Source: Pedosphaera parvula Ellin514 (GTDB lineage Bacteria; Verrucomicrobiota; Verrucomicrobiia; Limisphaerales; Pedosphaeraceae). Taken from it: a DNA stretch of 64,000 nt. This document shows, piece by piece, positions 49,587-59,009 of the stretch. The translations under genes and the position numbers were made by a program. How positions within the stretch are numbered: position 1 is the first letter of the stretch; each line of letters begins with the position of its first letter. Under the pieces are notes generated by a model that saw nothing but the letters and a program-made list of their open reading frames with translations, was not told the DNA's origin and made no database searches. The stretch spans positions 89,563 to 153,562 of the forward strand of contig NZ_ABOX02000014.1 of assembly GCF_000172555.1 (NCBI RefSeq), read 5' to 3'.

Positions 49587-50732
49587 ATGGATTACTTGCA
49601 CACATTCAGTCCCATGCTTGCAGAACTCGGCCCGACGGGGCAGATGGCGCTGTGGAGTTTTGTTAAGATCGCCATCCTGGTCGGCGTGGTGCTGACGATG
49701 GTGGCTTACGCTGTTCTTGTGGAACGAAAGGTTTCAGCCTTCATTCAGGATCGTGTGGGGCCGAACCGCGCGGCGCCTCCGTTCATCGCCGCAATTCCGG
49801 TGCTTGGACCTTTTCTTGTTCGACTCGGCATTTTTCAGCCACTTGCGGATGGTTTGAAGTTTTTGCTAAAAGAAGATTTTACTCCGGCGCATGTGCGCAA
49901 GATTTATTTCTGGCTGGCGCCGATGATTGCGATGGTGCCGGCATTGCTGACCTTTGCGGTGATTCCATTCGGTTCCAATCTGGGTGGGCAGCGGATGGTG
50001 ATTGCCGATCTGAATGTTGGCATTCTCTATACTTTCGGAATTGTATCGTTGGGTGTGTATGGAATTGTGCTGGCGGGGTATGCAGCCAACTCCAAGTATC
50101 CTTTCCTGGGTGGCATTCGTTCCAGTGCGCAGCTGATTTCGTATGAAATTGCGATGGGCATGTCCGTGATCCCTGTTTTCATGTTGGTTGGTAACCTAAA
50201 TCTGAGCGGGGTAATTCATTATCAAACTGGTGGGCTATTCGGAATCAGTTGGTTGCCAAACTGGTTGTTATTTAAACAGCCGCTTTCGTTTATCATTTTC
50301 ATTATTGCAGCTTTTGCCGAAACCAACCGCCTTCCGTTTGACTTGCCGGAAGCAGAAACCGAATTGGTGGCCGGCTACCACACGGAATACAGCTCGATGA
50401 AGTTCGCGCTGTTCTTCCTGGGTGAATACGCAAACATGATTGCCTCGTCTGCGATGATGGTCACGTTGTTTTTGGGAGGCTGGACGTTGCCTTGGTTCGG
50501 TCTGGATCAACCAGCGGATTCAATTGGCATAGGCTTGCTCCATATTGGAATTTTCATCGGTAAAATCATATTGTTAATGCTGATCTTTATCTGGATACGC
50601 TGGATGTTTCCGCGCTTCCGGTATGATCAGTTGATGGATTTGGGGTGGCGTCGTTTTATTCCCCTGGCTTTGGCTAATATTTTAATCACGGCAGTTGTGT
50701 TGTGGCTGGTGGCACTCAAGAACACCCACTAA
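49587..50732 (+). CDS. nuoH: NADH dehydrogenase subunit H
   Basis: The 381-residue membrane subunit joins the peripheral arm to the membrane arm and forms part of the quinone channel. Landmarks are LVERKVSAFIQDRVGPNRAA, GLKFLLKEDFTP, and the charged loop NRLPFDLPEAETELVAGYHT then EYSSMKFALFFLGEYANM. About eight transmembrane helices are predicted. It is 8 bases after nuoG. Confidence 0.97.
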   Translation: MDYLHTFSPMLAELGPTGQMALWSFVKIAILVGVVLTMVAYAVLVERKVSAFIQDRVGPNRAAPPFIAAIPVLGPFLVRLGIFQPLADGLKFLLKEDFTPAHVRKIYFWLAPMIAMVPALLTFAVIPFGSNLGGQRMVIADLNVGILYTFGIVSLGVYGIVLAGYAANSKYPFLGGIRSSAQLISYEIAMGMSVIPVFMLVGNLNLSGVIHYQTGGLFGISWLPNWLLFKQPLSFIIFIIAAFAETNRLPFDLPEAETELVAGYHTEYSSMKFALFFLGEYANMIASSAMMVTLFLGGWTLPWFGLDQPADSIGIGLLHIGIFIGKIILLMLIFIWIRWMFPRFRYDQLMDLGWRRFIPLALANILITAVVLWLVALKNTH

Positions 50733-50744
50733 CGGATTTGAAGA

Positions 50745-51293
50745 ATGATTGTTAAACGTGAAAAACTAAGTTTCTGGGAGCGGCTTTATCTCCCCGCGCT
50801 TTGGGGTGGTCTCAAGGTCACAGGTCGCCACTTCCGTCGTACGCTTTTTCAGGGTAAGACCGTGACGATGGAGTACCCGGAACAGAAATGGACTGTGCCG
50901 CCGGGTTATCGTGGTGCGCCCTACCTGGTCAAGGATCAAGAAGACCGCACGAAGTGTGTCTCCTGCCAGTTGTGCGAATTCGTTTGCCCGCCCAAAGCGA
51001 TTAAAATCATTCCTCCCGGAACCGAAGGCGATCCGAAGGTTGGCAATGTGGAGAAGGCTCCCAAGGAATTTGAGATCAATATGCTCCGGTGCATCTTCTG
51101 TGGTTTTTGCCAGGAAGTTTGTCCGGAGGAAGCTATTTTCCTCATGAAAGATTATTCCCTGACCGGCACCAGTCGGAAAGAAATGATCTATAACAAGGAG
51201 AAGCTGCTTTCGTTGGGCGGGATTCATCAGGACAAGATTCAGAAGTGGAAACATAAAGCCGAAGAAGCCAAGGAACAGGGCATGACCCCGTAA
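50745..51293 (+). CDS. nuoI: NADH dehydrogenase subunit I
   Basis: The 182-residue ferredoxin-like subunit carries N6a and N6b. Motifs are CVSCQLCEFVCPPKAIKI and CIFCGFCQEVCPEEAIFLM. The amphipathic N-terminus (WGGLKVTGRHFRRTLFQ) docks on the membrane. The C-terminal part is a Lys-rich tail. It is 12 bases after nuoH. Confidence 0.96.
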   Translation: MIVKREKLSFWERLYLPALWGGLKVTGRHFRRTLFQGKTVTMEYPEQKWTVPPGYRGAPYLVKDQEDRTKCVSCQLCEFVCPPKAIKIIPPGTEGDPKVGNVEKAPKEFEINMLRCIFCGFCQEVCPEEAIFLMKDYSLTGTSRKEMIYNKEKLLSLGGIHQDKIQKWKHKAEEAKEQGMTP

Positions 51294-51323
51294 GGCCTTC
51301 TATCGAGCAAGGAACCCTTTTAA

Positions 51324-51818
51324 ATGCCAGAGTATCTGTTTTACATATTTGCGGCGCTGACGTTGATTTGCGGTGCGTTTGTCATCATCAATCGCAATCC
51401 GATCAACAGCGCGATGTGTCTTGTGTTGTCAATCGGCTCGATGGCGGGGTTGTTCGTGCTATTAAACGCCTTCTTTTTGGGTGCCGTCCAGGTGTTAGTA
51501 TATGCAGGCGCAGTGATGGTTTTGTTCCTCTTCGTGATCATGTTGCTTGACCTCAAAGCTGAGGAACGGCGCAGGGTCAATCTCTTTGGAGCAGTTACCG
51601 GAGTTACTTCCGTGGCGGCCATTGCTTTCATATTTTACAAGGCCTTGGCAGCATCCAAGGATCAACTACCAAACGTGACTGATCGTGCGGTCGGGGGGAC
51701 GGTGGAATTGGGCACGAAACTGTTTAGCGATTACCTGCTGCCTTTCGAAATTCTGTCCATTCTGCTCCTGGTGGCGATGGTGGGCGTGATTCTCCTTAGC
51801 AAGAAGGATTTAAAATAA
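51324..51818 (+). CDS. nuoJ: NADH dehydrogenase subunit J
   Basis: The 164-residue subunit has five transmembrane helices. The family segment is [20 protein letters not shown] and the conserved third helix is [20 protein letters not shown]. It ends ...LLSKKDLK at a TAA that overlaps the nuoK ATG (TAATG). Confidence 0.95.
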   Translation: MPEYLFYIFAALTLICGAFVIINRNPINSAMCLVLSIGSMAGLFVLLNAFFLGAVQVLVYAGAVMVLFLFVIMLLDLKAEERRRVNLFGAVTGVTSVAAIAFIFYKALAASKDQLPNVTDRAVGGTVELGTKLFSDYLLPFEILSILLLVAMVGVILLSKKDLK

Positions 51819-52123
51819 TGCAAATCGGCCTCGAACATTATCTGGTCGTCAGCGGGCTTTTGTTCAGCCTGGGAATGCTGGGCGTCATCATGCGCCGGAA
51901 TCTGCTGGTGATTTACATGTGCCTGGAGTTGATGCTCAACGCGGCGAACCTGGCCTTGGTGGCGCTCTCCCGTTTTAACGGCAAACTGGATGGCCAGATC
52001 ATGGTGTTTTTTATCATAACGGTTGCTGCGGCCGAGGTGGCTGTCGGTTTGGCATTAATTGTGGCGCTCTACCGGAAACGGCAGACGGCTCACGTGGAAG
52101 ATCTTACCACACTGAAGTATTAG
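51818..52123 (+). CDS. nuoK: NADH dehydrogenase subunit K
   Basis: The 101-residue, three-helix subunit contains the two conserved membrane Glu residues: in [20 protein letters not shown] and in [20 protein letters not shown]. It belongs to the E-channel that connects to the antiporter-like subunits. Confidence 0.96.
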   Translation: MQIGLEHYLVVSGLLFSLGMLGVIMRRNLLVIYMCLELMLNAANLALVALSRFNGKLDGQIMVFFIITVAAAEVAVGLALIVALYRKRQTAHVEDLTTLKY

Positions 52124-52132
52124 GCCGATTCC

Positions 52133-54043
52133 ATGAGTGAAATACCTATAGAAAAGTTTGCGTGGCTGATTCTGTTTCTGCCATTGGTTTCGGTGGCATT
52201 GATAAGCCTTATTCCCGGCATCAAGTCGAGGCCGCGCGTCAGCGCACAGATTTCCATTGCCGCAGTTGTGGTCTGTTTTCTTCTCACTTCGATTCTGTAT
52301 TTCGTTTTACAGAATTCGGGACAGCAGCAGTTTCCGCAAATCACCGCCACCTGGCTTCAAGTTGATTACTTAAGGATCGATATAGGACTGAAGCTGGATG
52401 CGCTGAGCATGATGATGATGCTCATTGTTACGGGCGTGGGCGGCCTCATCCACATTTTCTCGTGGGAGTACATGAAGGGCGATCCCGGTTACAGCCGCTA
52501 TTTTGCCTGCCTGAGCCTGTTCATCTTCTCCATGCTTGGGATCGTTATGGCGGACAATTTCCTGATGATGTTCATCTTCTGGGAATTGGTGGGTATCTCC
52601 AGCTATTTGCTCATTGGTTTCTGGTATGAAAGGCCCTCGGCGGCCGATGCTTGCAAGAAAGCGTTTCTTACCAATCGTCTCGGTGATTTTGGATTTTTAG
52701 TAGGCATCCTGCTCGTGTGGGCCACCCTGGGTCACCGTTTAAACTTCGATGCTTTAAAGCAATATCTTGATAAGCACACCTTGGAGTTTGCGGGGGTCGC
52801 GACTGCGGCAGGGCTGTTGGTTTTCTGCGGTGCAGCTGGCAAGTCGGCGCAATTTCCGCTGCACGTCTGGTTGCCGGATGCGATGGAAGGCCCGACGCCG
52901 GTCAGCGCTTTGATCCATGCAGCGACGATGGTGGCGGCGGGTGTTTACATGCTCTGCCGGATTTATTTTCTGTTAGACGTGTCAGGTTCGCACGCGTTGG
53001 AAGTCATAGCGTGGATTGGCGGAATCACCGCCTTATTGGCGGCCGTCATAGCGATCCAACAAAATGACATCAAGCGCATCCTTGCCTATTCCACCCTGTC
53101 GCAACTGGGTTACATGGTGATGGCGGTGGGAACTCATGGGCCGACGCCTGCGATGTTCCATTTGACCACGCATGCGTTCTTCAAGGCGTTGTTGTTCCTT
53201 GGAGCTGGTGCGGTGATTCATGCAGTGCATCATGAGCAGAATATTTGGAAGATGGGGGCGTTGAGGAAAAAAATGCCCACAACATTTGTAACTTTTACGA
53301 TAGGCACGTTGGCATTGGCAGGATGTCCACCACTTAGCGGCTTCTACAGCAAGGATGGCATTTTGGGGCAGGCCATGGAGACCCATCATTACGGGCTGTT
53401 TATTCTGGGTTTATTAGCTGCCATATTGACCACATTCTACATGTTCCGTTTGGTGTTTGTGGCGTTCTATGGTGCGCCGAGATCGGAAGCGGCTGACCAT
53501 GCGCATGAAGCACCCGGCATGCTGAAGTGGCCCTTGATAATCCTGGCTGTGTTCAGTTTCATAGGCGGAGTTATTGGGATTGAAGGAGTGTACGGCAAAT
53601 TCTTTGAACCGGAGAAAGTAGAGCATGTCGCCAGCTGGGTGGATGGAATCATGGCCCCCATTAATGATTCTCCGCTCGCTGCCGCCTTTGGCATACTCGC
53701 CTTTTTAGCAGGTATTGCGGCTGCCTTTGCGTTTTATTGGAACAAGATGGTCGATCCGTTGCCGGAGAAACTTGGCTTCCTGTCGCGCCTGATGCGCAAC
53801 AAGTTTTATTTCGATGAGTTTTATGAGCATGTGCTGATTCCCTGCACGCAGGAGGCTCTGGCCAAGCTGGCGAATGGCATTGACCGTTGGATCATTGGAG
53901 GATTCATGGTGCGCGGCACCCAGGGAACAACGGAATTTATCGGCCGCGCTTTGCGCCTGGTGCAAACCGGAAGTCTGCAGACTTATGCCTTCCTGCTGGT
54001 GGCAGGCGTGGCACTGGTGCTTTACCTCATTCTCGCGCGTTAA
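52133..54043 (+). CDS. nuoL: NADH dehydrogenase subunit L
   Basis: The 636-residue antiporter-like subunit sits at the distal end of the membrane arm. The TM5 Glu is in MMFIFWELVGISSYLLIGFW and the TM7 Lys in GKSAQFPLHVWLPDAMEGPT. The quinone-oxidoreductase domain includes HAATMVAAGVYMLCR and KRILAYSTLSQLGYMVMA. The long C-terminal lateral helix region (FFEPEKVEHVASWVDGIMAP onward) is present. Confidence 0.97.
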   Translation: MSEIPIEKFAWLILFLPLVSVALISLIPGIKSRPRVSAQISIAAVVVCFLLTSILYFVLQNSGQQQFPQITATWLQVDYLRIDIGLKLDALSMMMMLIVTGVGGLIHIFSWEYMKGDPGYSRYFACLSLFIFSMLGIVMADNFLMMFIFWELVGISSYLLIGFWYERPSAADACKKAFLTNRLGDFGFLVGILLVWATLGHRLNFDALKQYLDKHTLEFAGVATAAGLLVFCGAAGKSAQFPLHVWLPDAMEGPTPVSALIHAATMVAAGVYMLCRIYFLLDVSGSHALEVIAWIGGITALLAAVIAIQQNDIKRILAYSTLSQLGYMVMAVGTHGPTPAMFHLTTHAFFKALLFLGAGAVIHAVHHEQNIWKMGALRKKMPTTFVTFTIGTLALAGCPPLSGFYSKDGILGQAMETHHYGLFILGLLAAILTTFYMFRLVFVAFYGAPRSEAADHAHEAPGMLKWPLIILAVFSFIGGVIGIEGVYGKFFEPEKVEHVASWVDGIMAPINDSPLAAAFGILAFLAGIAAAFAFYWNKMVDPLPEKLGFLSRLMRNKFYFDEFYEHVLIPCTQEALAKLANGIDRWIIGGFMVRGTQGTTEFIGRALRLVQTGSLQTYAFLLVAGVALVLYLILAR

Positions 54044-54046
54044 AAC

Positions 54047-55591
54047 ATGTCCCCCCTTACATCCATCATACTTTGTCCGCTGATCGCAGCGCTGGTGCTT
54101 TGTTTCGTGCCGCGGAACTACCGTTTTGTCATGCGCATTGTGGCCATGGTCGCGACCTTCGTGACGATGATCCTGGCGATCAAGATGTTTTGGCAGTACG
54201 ACAATGCGGTCATAGGGGAAAGCGGCACGTATAAGTTCGAGCAGCTTATTCCGTGGGTGAAATCGCTCGGCTTAAATTATCATGTTGGGGTGGATGGGAT
54301 AAACGTGGGGCTGATCCTCATGGGGGCAATCGTGGCGTTTGCGGCTGCCTGTGTTTCCTGGGACATCAACAGTCGAGACAAGGAATTCTACATTTTACTA
54401 CTTGTCATGACCGGAGGCATTTTGGGGGCGTTCGCATCGCTGGACATCTTCATGTTCTACTTCTTCCACGAACTGGCGCTGGTGCCAACGTTTATCATGA
54501 TTGGTGTCTGGGGCAGGGGAGAGAATAAGAACTATGCGACCTTCCAGATTACGCTGTATCTGAGCATTGGTGCGTTGATTTCCTTGGTTGGATTGATTGC
54601 GCTGTACGTGAAGTCGGGGGCAAACACTTTTGATATCGTTGCTTTGACGACCTACGTGAAGGATCATCCGATTTCTTTGCATGATCAAAATTTCATTTTC
54701 CCCCTATTGCTCTTCGGATTCGGCATTTTGATTTCCTTGTGGCCATTCCATACATGGGCACCGCTGGGATATGGTTCCGCTCCGACTGCGACGGCGATGT
54801 TGCATGCCGGTGTGCTGAAGAAGTTCGGCCTTTATGGTTTGATCCGTATTGCGCTGCCGCTATTGCCTCAAGCGACGCATAGCTGGATCAACGTGATTGC
54901 CTGGCTTTGTTTGGGGAACATTTTCTATTGTGGTTTAGTCGCAATGCGGCAGAAGAATTTCAACTGGCTGATCGGTTACTCCAGCGTGGCGCACATGGGT
55001 TTTGTGTTCCTGGGAATTGCGAGTTTGAACCTTATCGGTATAACGGGCGCGGTGCTGGTAATGATTGCGCACGGATTTCTTGCGGCCCTGAGCTTTGGCT
55101 TGAGTGGGTACCTCTACCACATCACCGGTACACTCGAGATGGACAAAATGGGTGGCTTATTACGGAAGTTGCCGTTCCTTGGCACCGCGCTGATGATGGC
55201 CTTGTTTGCCGGATGCGGCTTGCCAGGATTTGCGAATTTTGCTGGCGAAGTCACCATTTTCTTCGGTGCGTATAAGACCTATCCCTTGATTACGGGTATA
55301 GCAGTGTGGGGCGCGTCGGTAATTGGCGCAGTGTATATGCTGCGGGCGATTCGAAATATGTTGCATGGCGTCGTGCCGGAAAAATTCATGGGCGTGGCGG
55401 AATCCGCCTTTCCACATCGCAAAGTTCCTTATTTGATTCTTCTGGTCAGTTTATTGGTGTTTGGCTTCTTTCCAAGGTTGCTGACGGAAAAAATTGAGCC
55501 TAGTGCCAAGAGAATTGTGGACATGGCCGGTGGAGAAGTTGCCAAAGTGGCGCTGGTTGAAGCCGCACCGATTGAAACCAAGAAGCATTGA
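54047..55591 (+). CDS. nuoM: NADH dehydrogenase subunit M
   Basis: The 514-residue antiporter-like subunit has the conserved Glu in FFHELALVPTFIMIGVWGRG and a Lys in ATAMLHAGVLKKFGLYGLIR. The N-terminal half shows LNYHVGVDGINVGLILMGAI. The Pro-Leu-Gly region is LWPFHTWAPLGYGSAPTAT. It is three bases after nuoL. Confidence 0.97.
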   Translation: MSPLTSIILCPLIAALVLCFVPRNYRFVMRIVAMVATFVTMILAIKMFWQYDNAVIGESGTYKFEQLIPWVKSLGLNYHVGVDGINVGLILMGAIVAFAAACVSWDINSRDKEFYILLLVMTGGILGAFASLDIFMFYFFHELALVPTFIMIGVWGRGENKNYATFQITLYLSIGALISLVGLIALYVKSGANTFDIVALTTYVKDHPISLHDQNFIFPLLLFGFGILISLWPFHTWAPLGYGSAPTATAMLHAGVLKKFGLYGLIRIALPLLPQATHSWINVIAWLCLGNIFYCGLVAMRQKNFNWLIGYSSVAHMGFVFLGIASLNLIGITGAVLVMIAHGFLAALSFGLSGYLYHITGTLEMDKMGGLLRKLPFLGTALMMALFAGCGLPGFANFAGEVTIFFGAYKTYPLITGIAVWGASVIGAVYMLRAIRNMLHGVVPEKFMGVAESAFPHRKVPYLILLVSLLVFGFFPRLLTEKIEPSAKRIVDMAGGEVAKVALVEAAPIETKKH

Positions 55592-55598
55592 TTGCTAG

Positions 55599-57068
55599 AT
55601 GAACAACTATTCCTTATTGAGTTTGGAGATAGCGGTGGTAGTGCTCGGCCTGGCATTGCTGCTGGCAGACTTGTGGACGCCTGCGAAGCATAAACGCAAA
55701 TTGGGTGGCGTGGCCGCGATCGCGCTTGGTGTCATCTTTTTCTTTAGTTTCAAGATGGCCAGTCCGGAAGTGCAGTATGCCTTTCAGGGGATGTATGTGA
55801 TGGATGGGTTGGCACTCTTCTTCAAGCAGTTCTTCCTGCTGGCCGCGATTATTGTGCTCATCATGGCAGTTGAATTTTCGGACCGCATTGGCGCTGGAAT
55901 CAGCGAATATTACGCGCTGATTGTTTTTGCCCTGAGTGGAATGATGTTCGCTGCCTCCGCAAACGACTTCAGCCTCCTATTCGTTTCGCTCGAGTTGATC
56001 ACGGTAACTTTCTACATTCTGACTAGTTTTCAGCGCGGAAAGTTATGGTCGCTGGAAGCCGGTGTGAAATATCTGATCATTGGCGCGTTGTCTTCGGCGT
56101 TCATGGTTTACGGCATTGCGCTGATCTTCGGCCTGACTGGAGAGTTGAATTTCACCAGGATTTCTGTGATGGCACCGCAGTTATTGACCAACAAAGTATT
56201 TCTGTTCGGTATTTTGTTCATGTTGGTGGGATTGGGCTTCAAGATTGCGGCTTTTCCCGTTCAGATCTGGGCGCCGGATGTTTACCAAGGCTCGCCTACG
56301 CCTTCGACGGCATTTTTGGCGGTTGGGTCAAAGGCGGCCGGTTTTGTGCTCCTCATTCGAGTCCTCTTCCAGGCTGTGCCGGCAGTGGCAGAACATTGGA
56401 AGGGTTTATTGATCGGCATTTCGATGGCCACGATTCTCTACGGAAACCTGTGCGCCATTCCACAGCGGAACATCAAACGGTTGTTGGGCTATTCCAGCAT
56501 CTCCAACGCAGGTTACCTGCTGATGGGACTGGCGGCATACAGTTTGAACGGTCAATCGGCGATGCTGTATTATTTGTCCGGTTATCTCTTTACCGTGTTG
56601 GGTGCGTTTACCGTTATCTCCATCGTCATGCGGAATGTGGAAGGGGAAGACTTGAGCGCGTTGGCCGGGCTTCATCAGCGTTCGCCATTGCTGGCGACCA
56701 CCCTGACGATGGCGATGGTCTCGCTGGCAGGTATTCCACCGCTGGCCGGTTTCTTCGGCAAGTTTTTGCTGCTGAAAGCAGTAGTGGAAAAGGGCGCGGA
56801 GAACTCGGCTTACTATTGGCTCGTCGGCGTGGCCTTGTTCGGCGTGGTGGTTTCCATCTACTACTATTTCGGGGTTATCCGTGCCATCTACTGGTCCCGG
56901 GAGACGCGGGATCTTTCGCCTATTCGCATTCCGCTATGCGTGAAGTTGTCCCTCTCCGTCTGTCTTCTTGGCATGCTTTATCTCGGAGTGCGTCCGAGCG
57001 GCTTGCTCAATCGCACGGATCGGGTTGTGACCACGACTGATAAGGTGCCGAAGGTTGCCAAGATGTAG
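55599..57068 (+). CDS. nuoN: NADH dehydrogenase subunit N
   Basis: The 489-residue antiporter-like subunit has Glu in FVSLELITVTFYILTSF, Lys in GLGFKIAAFPVQIWAPDVYQ, and the following GSPTPSTAFLAVGSKAAGFV. It closes the operon; nuoN converges on pyk 19 bases later. A weak inverted repeat (ATCTGA with TCAGAT) spans the junction but no clear terminator was found. Confidence 0.97.
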   Translation: MNNYSLLSLEIAVVVLGLALLLADLWTPAKHKRKLGGVAAIALGVIFFFSFKMASPEVQYAFQGMYVMDGLALFFKQFFLLAAIIVLIMAVEFSDRIGAGISEYYALIVFALSGMMFAASANDFSLLFVSLELITVTFYILTSFQRGKLWSLEAGVKYLIIGALSSAFMVYGIALIFGLTGELNFTRISVMAPQLLTNKVFLFGILFMLVGLGFKIAAFPVQIWAPDVYQGSPTPSTAFLAVGSKAAGFVLLIRVLFQAVPAVAEHWKGLLIGISMATILYGNLCAIPQRNIKRLLGYSSISNAGYLLMGLAAYSLNGQSAMLYYLSGYLFTVLGAFTVISIVMRNVEGEDLSALAGLHQRSPLLATTLTMAMVSLAGIPPLAGFFGKFLLLKAVVEKGAENSAYYWLVGVALFGVVVSIYYYFGVIRAIYWSRETRDLSPIRIPLCVKLSLSVCLLGMLYLGVRPSGLLNRTDRVVTTTDKVPKVAKM

Positions 57069-57087
57069 TTATCTGACGGGCGATAAA

Positions 57088-58494
57088 TCAGATCTCCCGC
57101 ATCTGAACGGCATCCACGACTTTATCGCCGGAGAGGATGGAGCTGACCACCACGACAGTGCTGCCTTTGCGGAGGCATTTGCGTTCAATCAAGGTCTTTA
57201 AAGCATTTTCAATGTTTTTGTCCAAGTCCCTTTCGTCGAATTTAGCCACGAAAGGAACCACGCCCCAATGCAAGGTCAGTTCTTCGGCGACATCCTGACT
57301 TGGTCCAAAAGCGTAGATGGTTGAATGACGGGGACGGAGCCAGGAAATATAGCGGGTCATACTGCCGCTACGGATCAATGAGACGATGGCAGTGGCTCGC
57401 AGTTCGTTGGCCATGACCACCGCGCTCTTGGCAATCTTCTCGCGTGGGTCGGTCAGTTCGGCATGTTCCCAATAGTTGGCACCGCCACTGCGTTCGATGC
57501 GTTGGGCAATGCGGTCAAAAGTTTCCACGCACTTGAGAGGATATTTGCCGACAGTGGTTTCGCCGCTGAGCATGATGGCGTCTGCCTGTTCGTAAACAGC
57601 ATTGGCAACATCAGTGACCTCCGCGCGGGTGGGCATGGGCGATTGAATCATGCTTTCCAGCATGTGGGTGGCGACGATGACGGGACGTCCAATATGCAGG
57701 CAGGTCTTCACGATCCGGCGCTGGATAATGGGTAACTCCTCGAAAGGAACTTCGATGCCAAGGTCGCCACGGGCCACCATGACGCCATCGGCGGTGCGGA
57801 CGATGGAATCGAGGTTGCGAACAGCTTCCTGATCTTCGATTTTGGCAATGACCAGCGGATGATGATCCTTTGATTTGCTGATCAGCTTTTTAAGTTCGCG
57901 GATGTCTTTGGCAGCGCGGACGAAGGAGAGAGCAATGTAATCGACTTGCAGTTCCAATCCCAGCTTTACGTCAGCGATATCCTTTTCGGTCATGGGCGGC
58001 AGGCTGACTTTGACGCCGGGAAGATTGATGTGGCGGCGACTGCCGAGCTTGCCGTCAGTAAGGACTTCGCATTCCACCTTGTTGCCTCTTTTGACAAGAA
58101 CTTTCATCTGTATGGCGCCATTGTCCACCAGCACGACGTCGCCCACGCTGATGTCATTGATGAAGTCGGCGTAATTGACATCGACGGAGTTGACTTCCTC
58201 ACTTTTTTCACCCCGAACCGTGAAGGTGAAGCGTTCTCCCGGTTTCAGATTGAGTGGGCTCCGGAGATCGCCGGTGCGGATGGCAGGGCCTTGGGTGTCC
58301 ATGAGGATGCCGATCAGCAGGTTGCGGGCGCTGGCTGCAGCGCGGATGTCCTTGACCACGCGGCGGGTCCAATCGTGGGTGGCGTGGGACATGTTTAGAC
58401 GGAAAATATTGAGGCCGCCATCGATGAGGCGACCGATCATTTCCGGTGAATCTGTTGCGGGGCCGAGAGTGGCAATTATTTTGGTTTTTCTCAT
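57088..58494 (-). CDS. pyk: Pyruvate kinase
   Basis: Start chosen at 58494 (MRKTKIIATLGPATDSPEMI), the normal beginning; a longer frame starts at 58608. The 468-residue enzyme makes ATP and pyruvate from PEP. Landmarks are the substrate-site Lys/Glu in HHPLVIAKIEDQEAVRNLDS, GVMVARGDLGIEVPFEELP, the B domain, and MLSGETTVGKYPLKCVETFD. The 340s motif reads VIVATHMLESMIQSPMPTRA, with His where most enzymes have Gln (ATQMLESM). The C-terminal domain is present. Allosteric control is not predictable. Confidence 0.96.
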   Translation of the reverse strand: MRKTKIIATLGPATDSPEMIGRLIDGGLNIFRLNMSHATHDWTRRVVKDIRAAASARNLLIGILMDTQGPAIRTGDLRSPLNLKPGERFTFTVRGEKSEEVNSVDVNYADFINDISVGDVVLVDNGAIQMKVLVKRGNKVECEVLTDGKLGSRRHINLPGVKVSLPPMTEKDIADVKLGLELQVDYIALSFVRAAKDIRELKKLISKSKDHHPLVIAKIEDQEAVRNLDSIVRTADGVMVARGDLGIEVPFEELPIIQRRIVKTCLHIGRPVIVATHMLESMIQSPMPTRAEVTDVANAVYEQADAIMLSGETTVGKYPLKCVETFDRIAQRIERSGGANYWEHAELTDPREKIAKSAVVMANELRATAIVSLIRSGSMTRYISWLRPRHSTIYAFGPSQDVAEELTLHWGVVPFVAKFDERDLDKNIENALKTLIERKCLRKGSTVVVVSSILSGDKVVDAVQMREI

Positions 58495-58636
58495 TGCGCC
58501 GAACCAAGGGTTCGTTGACCGTGTATTAAAGGGATTTATGTTGAAGGGTAAAGAAAGAAGGAAGAGTGAAACATTATAAATGGGCTTGATATTTGGGGAC
58601 AGCAACACAAATATAAACGGACTAAATATTAATTTT

Positions 58637-58870
58637 ATGGCTGATATTGCAAATCGTTACCCTGAAAATGTGACCGGCAAGTTTTATGTCGATAACCAGT
58701 GCATCGACTGCGATCTTTGCCGCGAAACTGCGCCTGACAATTTTACCCGCAATGATGACGGTGGATATTCCTACGTTTATAAGCAGCCCACCACCCCTGA
58801 CGAAGAGGCCCGCTGCAAGGAAGCCATGGAAGGCTGCCCGGTTGAAGCCATTGGTAATAATGGACCATAG
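58637..58870 (+). CDS. Small ferredoxin
   Basis: Start chosen at 58637 (MADIANRYPENVTGKFYVDN); the frame opens at 58580. The 77-residue protein has one cluster-binding set CIDCDLCRETAPDNF and, near the end, EGCPVEAIG. That is CxxCxxC plus a Cys-Pro, giving a single [4Fe-4S] or [3Fe-4S] centre as in Fer4_13-type ferredoxins. It is divergent from pyk. Its redox partner is unknown. Confidence 0.88.
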   Translation: MADIANRYPENVTGKFYVDNQCIDCDLCRETAPDNFTRNDDGGYSYVYKQPTTPDEEARCKEAMEGCPVEAIGNNGP

Positions 58871-58897
58871 AAGTTAGCTGATAGTCAGAATTTCAAG

Positions 58898-58935
58898 ACC
58901 CGCAATCGGAAACGATCGCGGGTTTTCTGCTTTTT
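58898..58935 (+). terminator. Terminator of the ferredoxin gene
   Basis: An 11-bp stem with one mismatch (ACCCGCAATCG with CGATCGCGGGT) and a GAAA loop is followed by TTTTCTGCTTTTT, about 30 bases after the stop codon. Confidence 0.8.
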
Positions 58936-59009
58936 ACGACTTAACCTCTCCAGATATTGGCAACCCTTTTTTGCTGGGGCAAGGTGGTGGTCAATTCGAA
59001 ATGGCCTGA

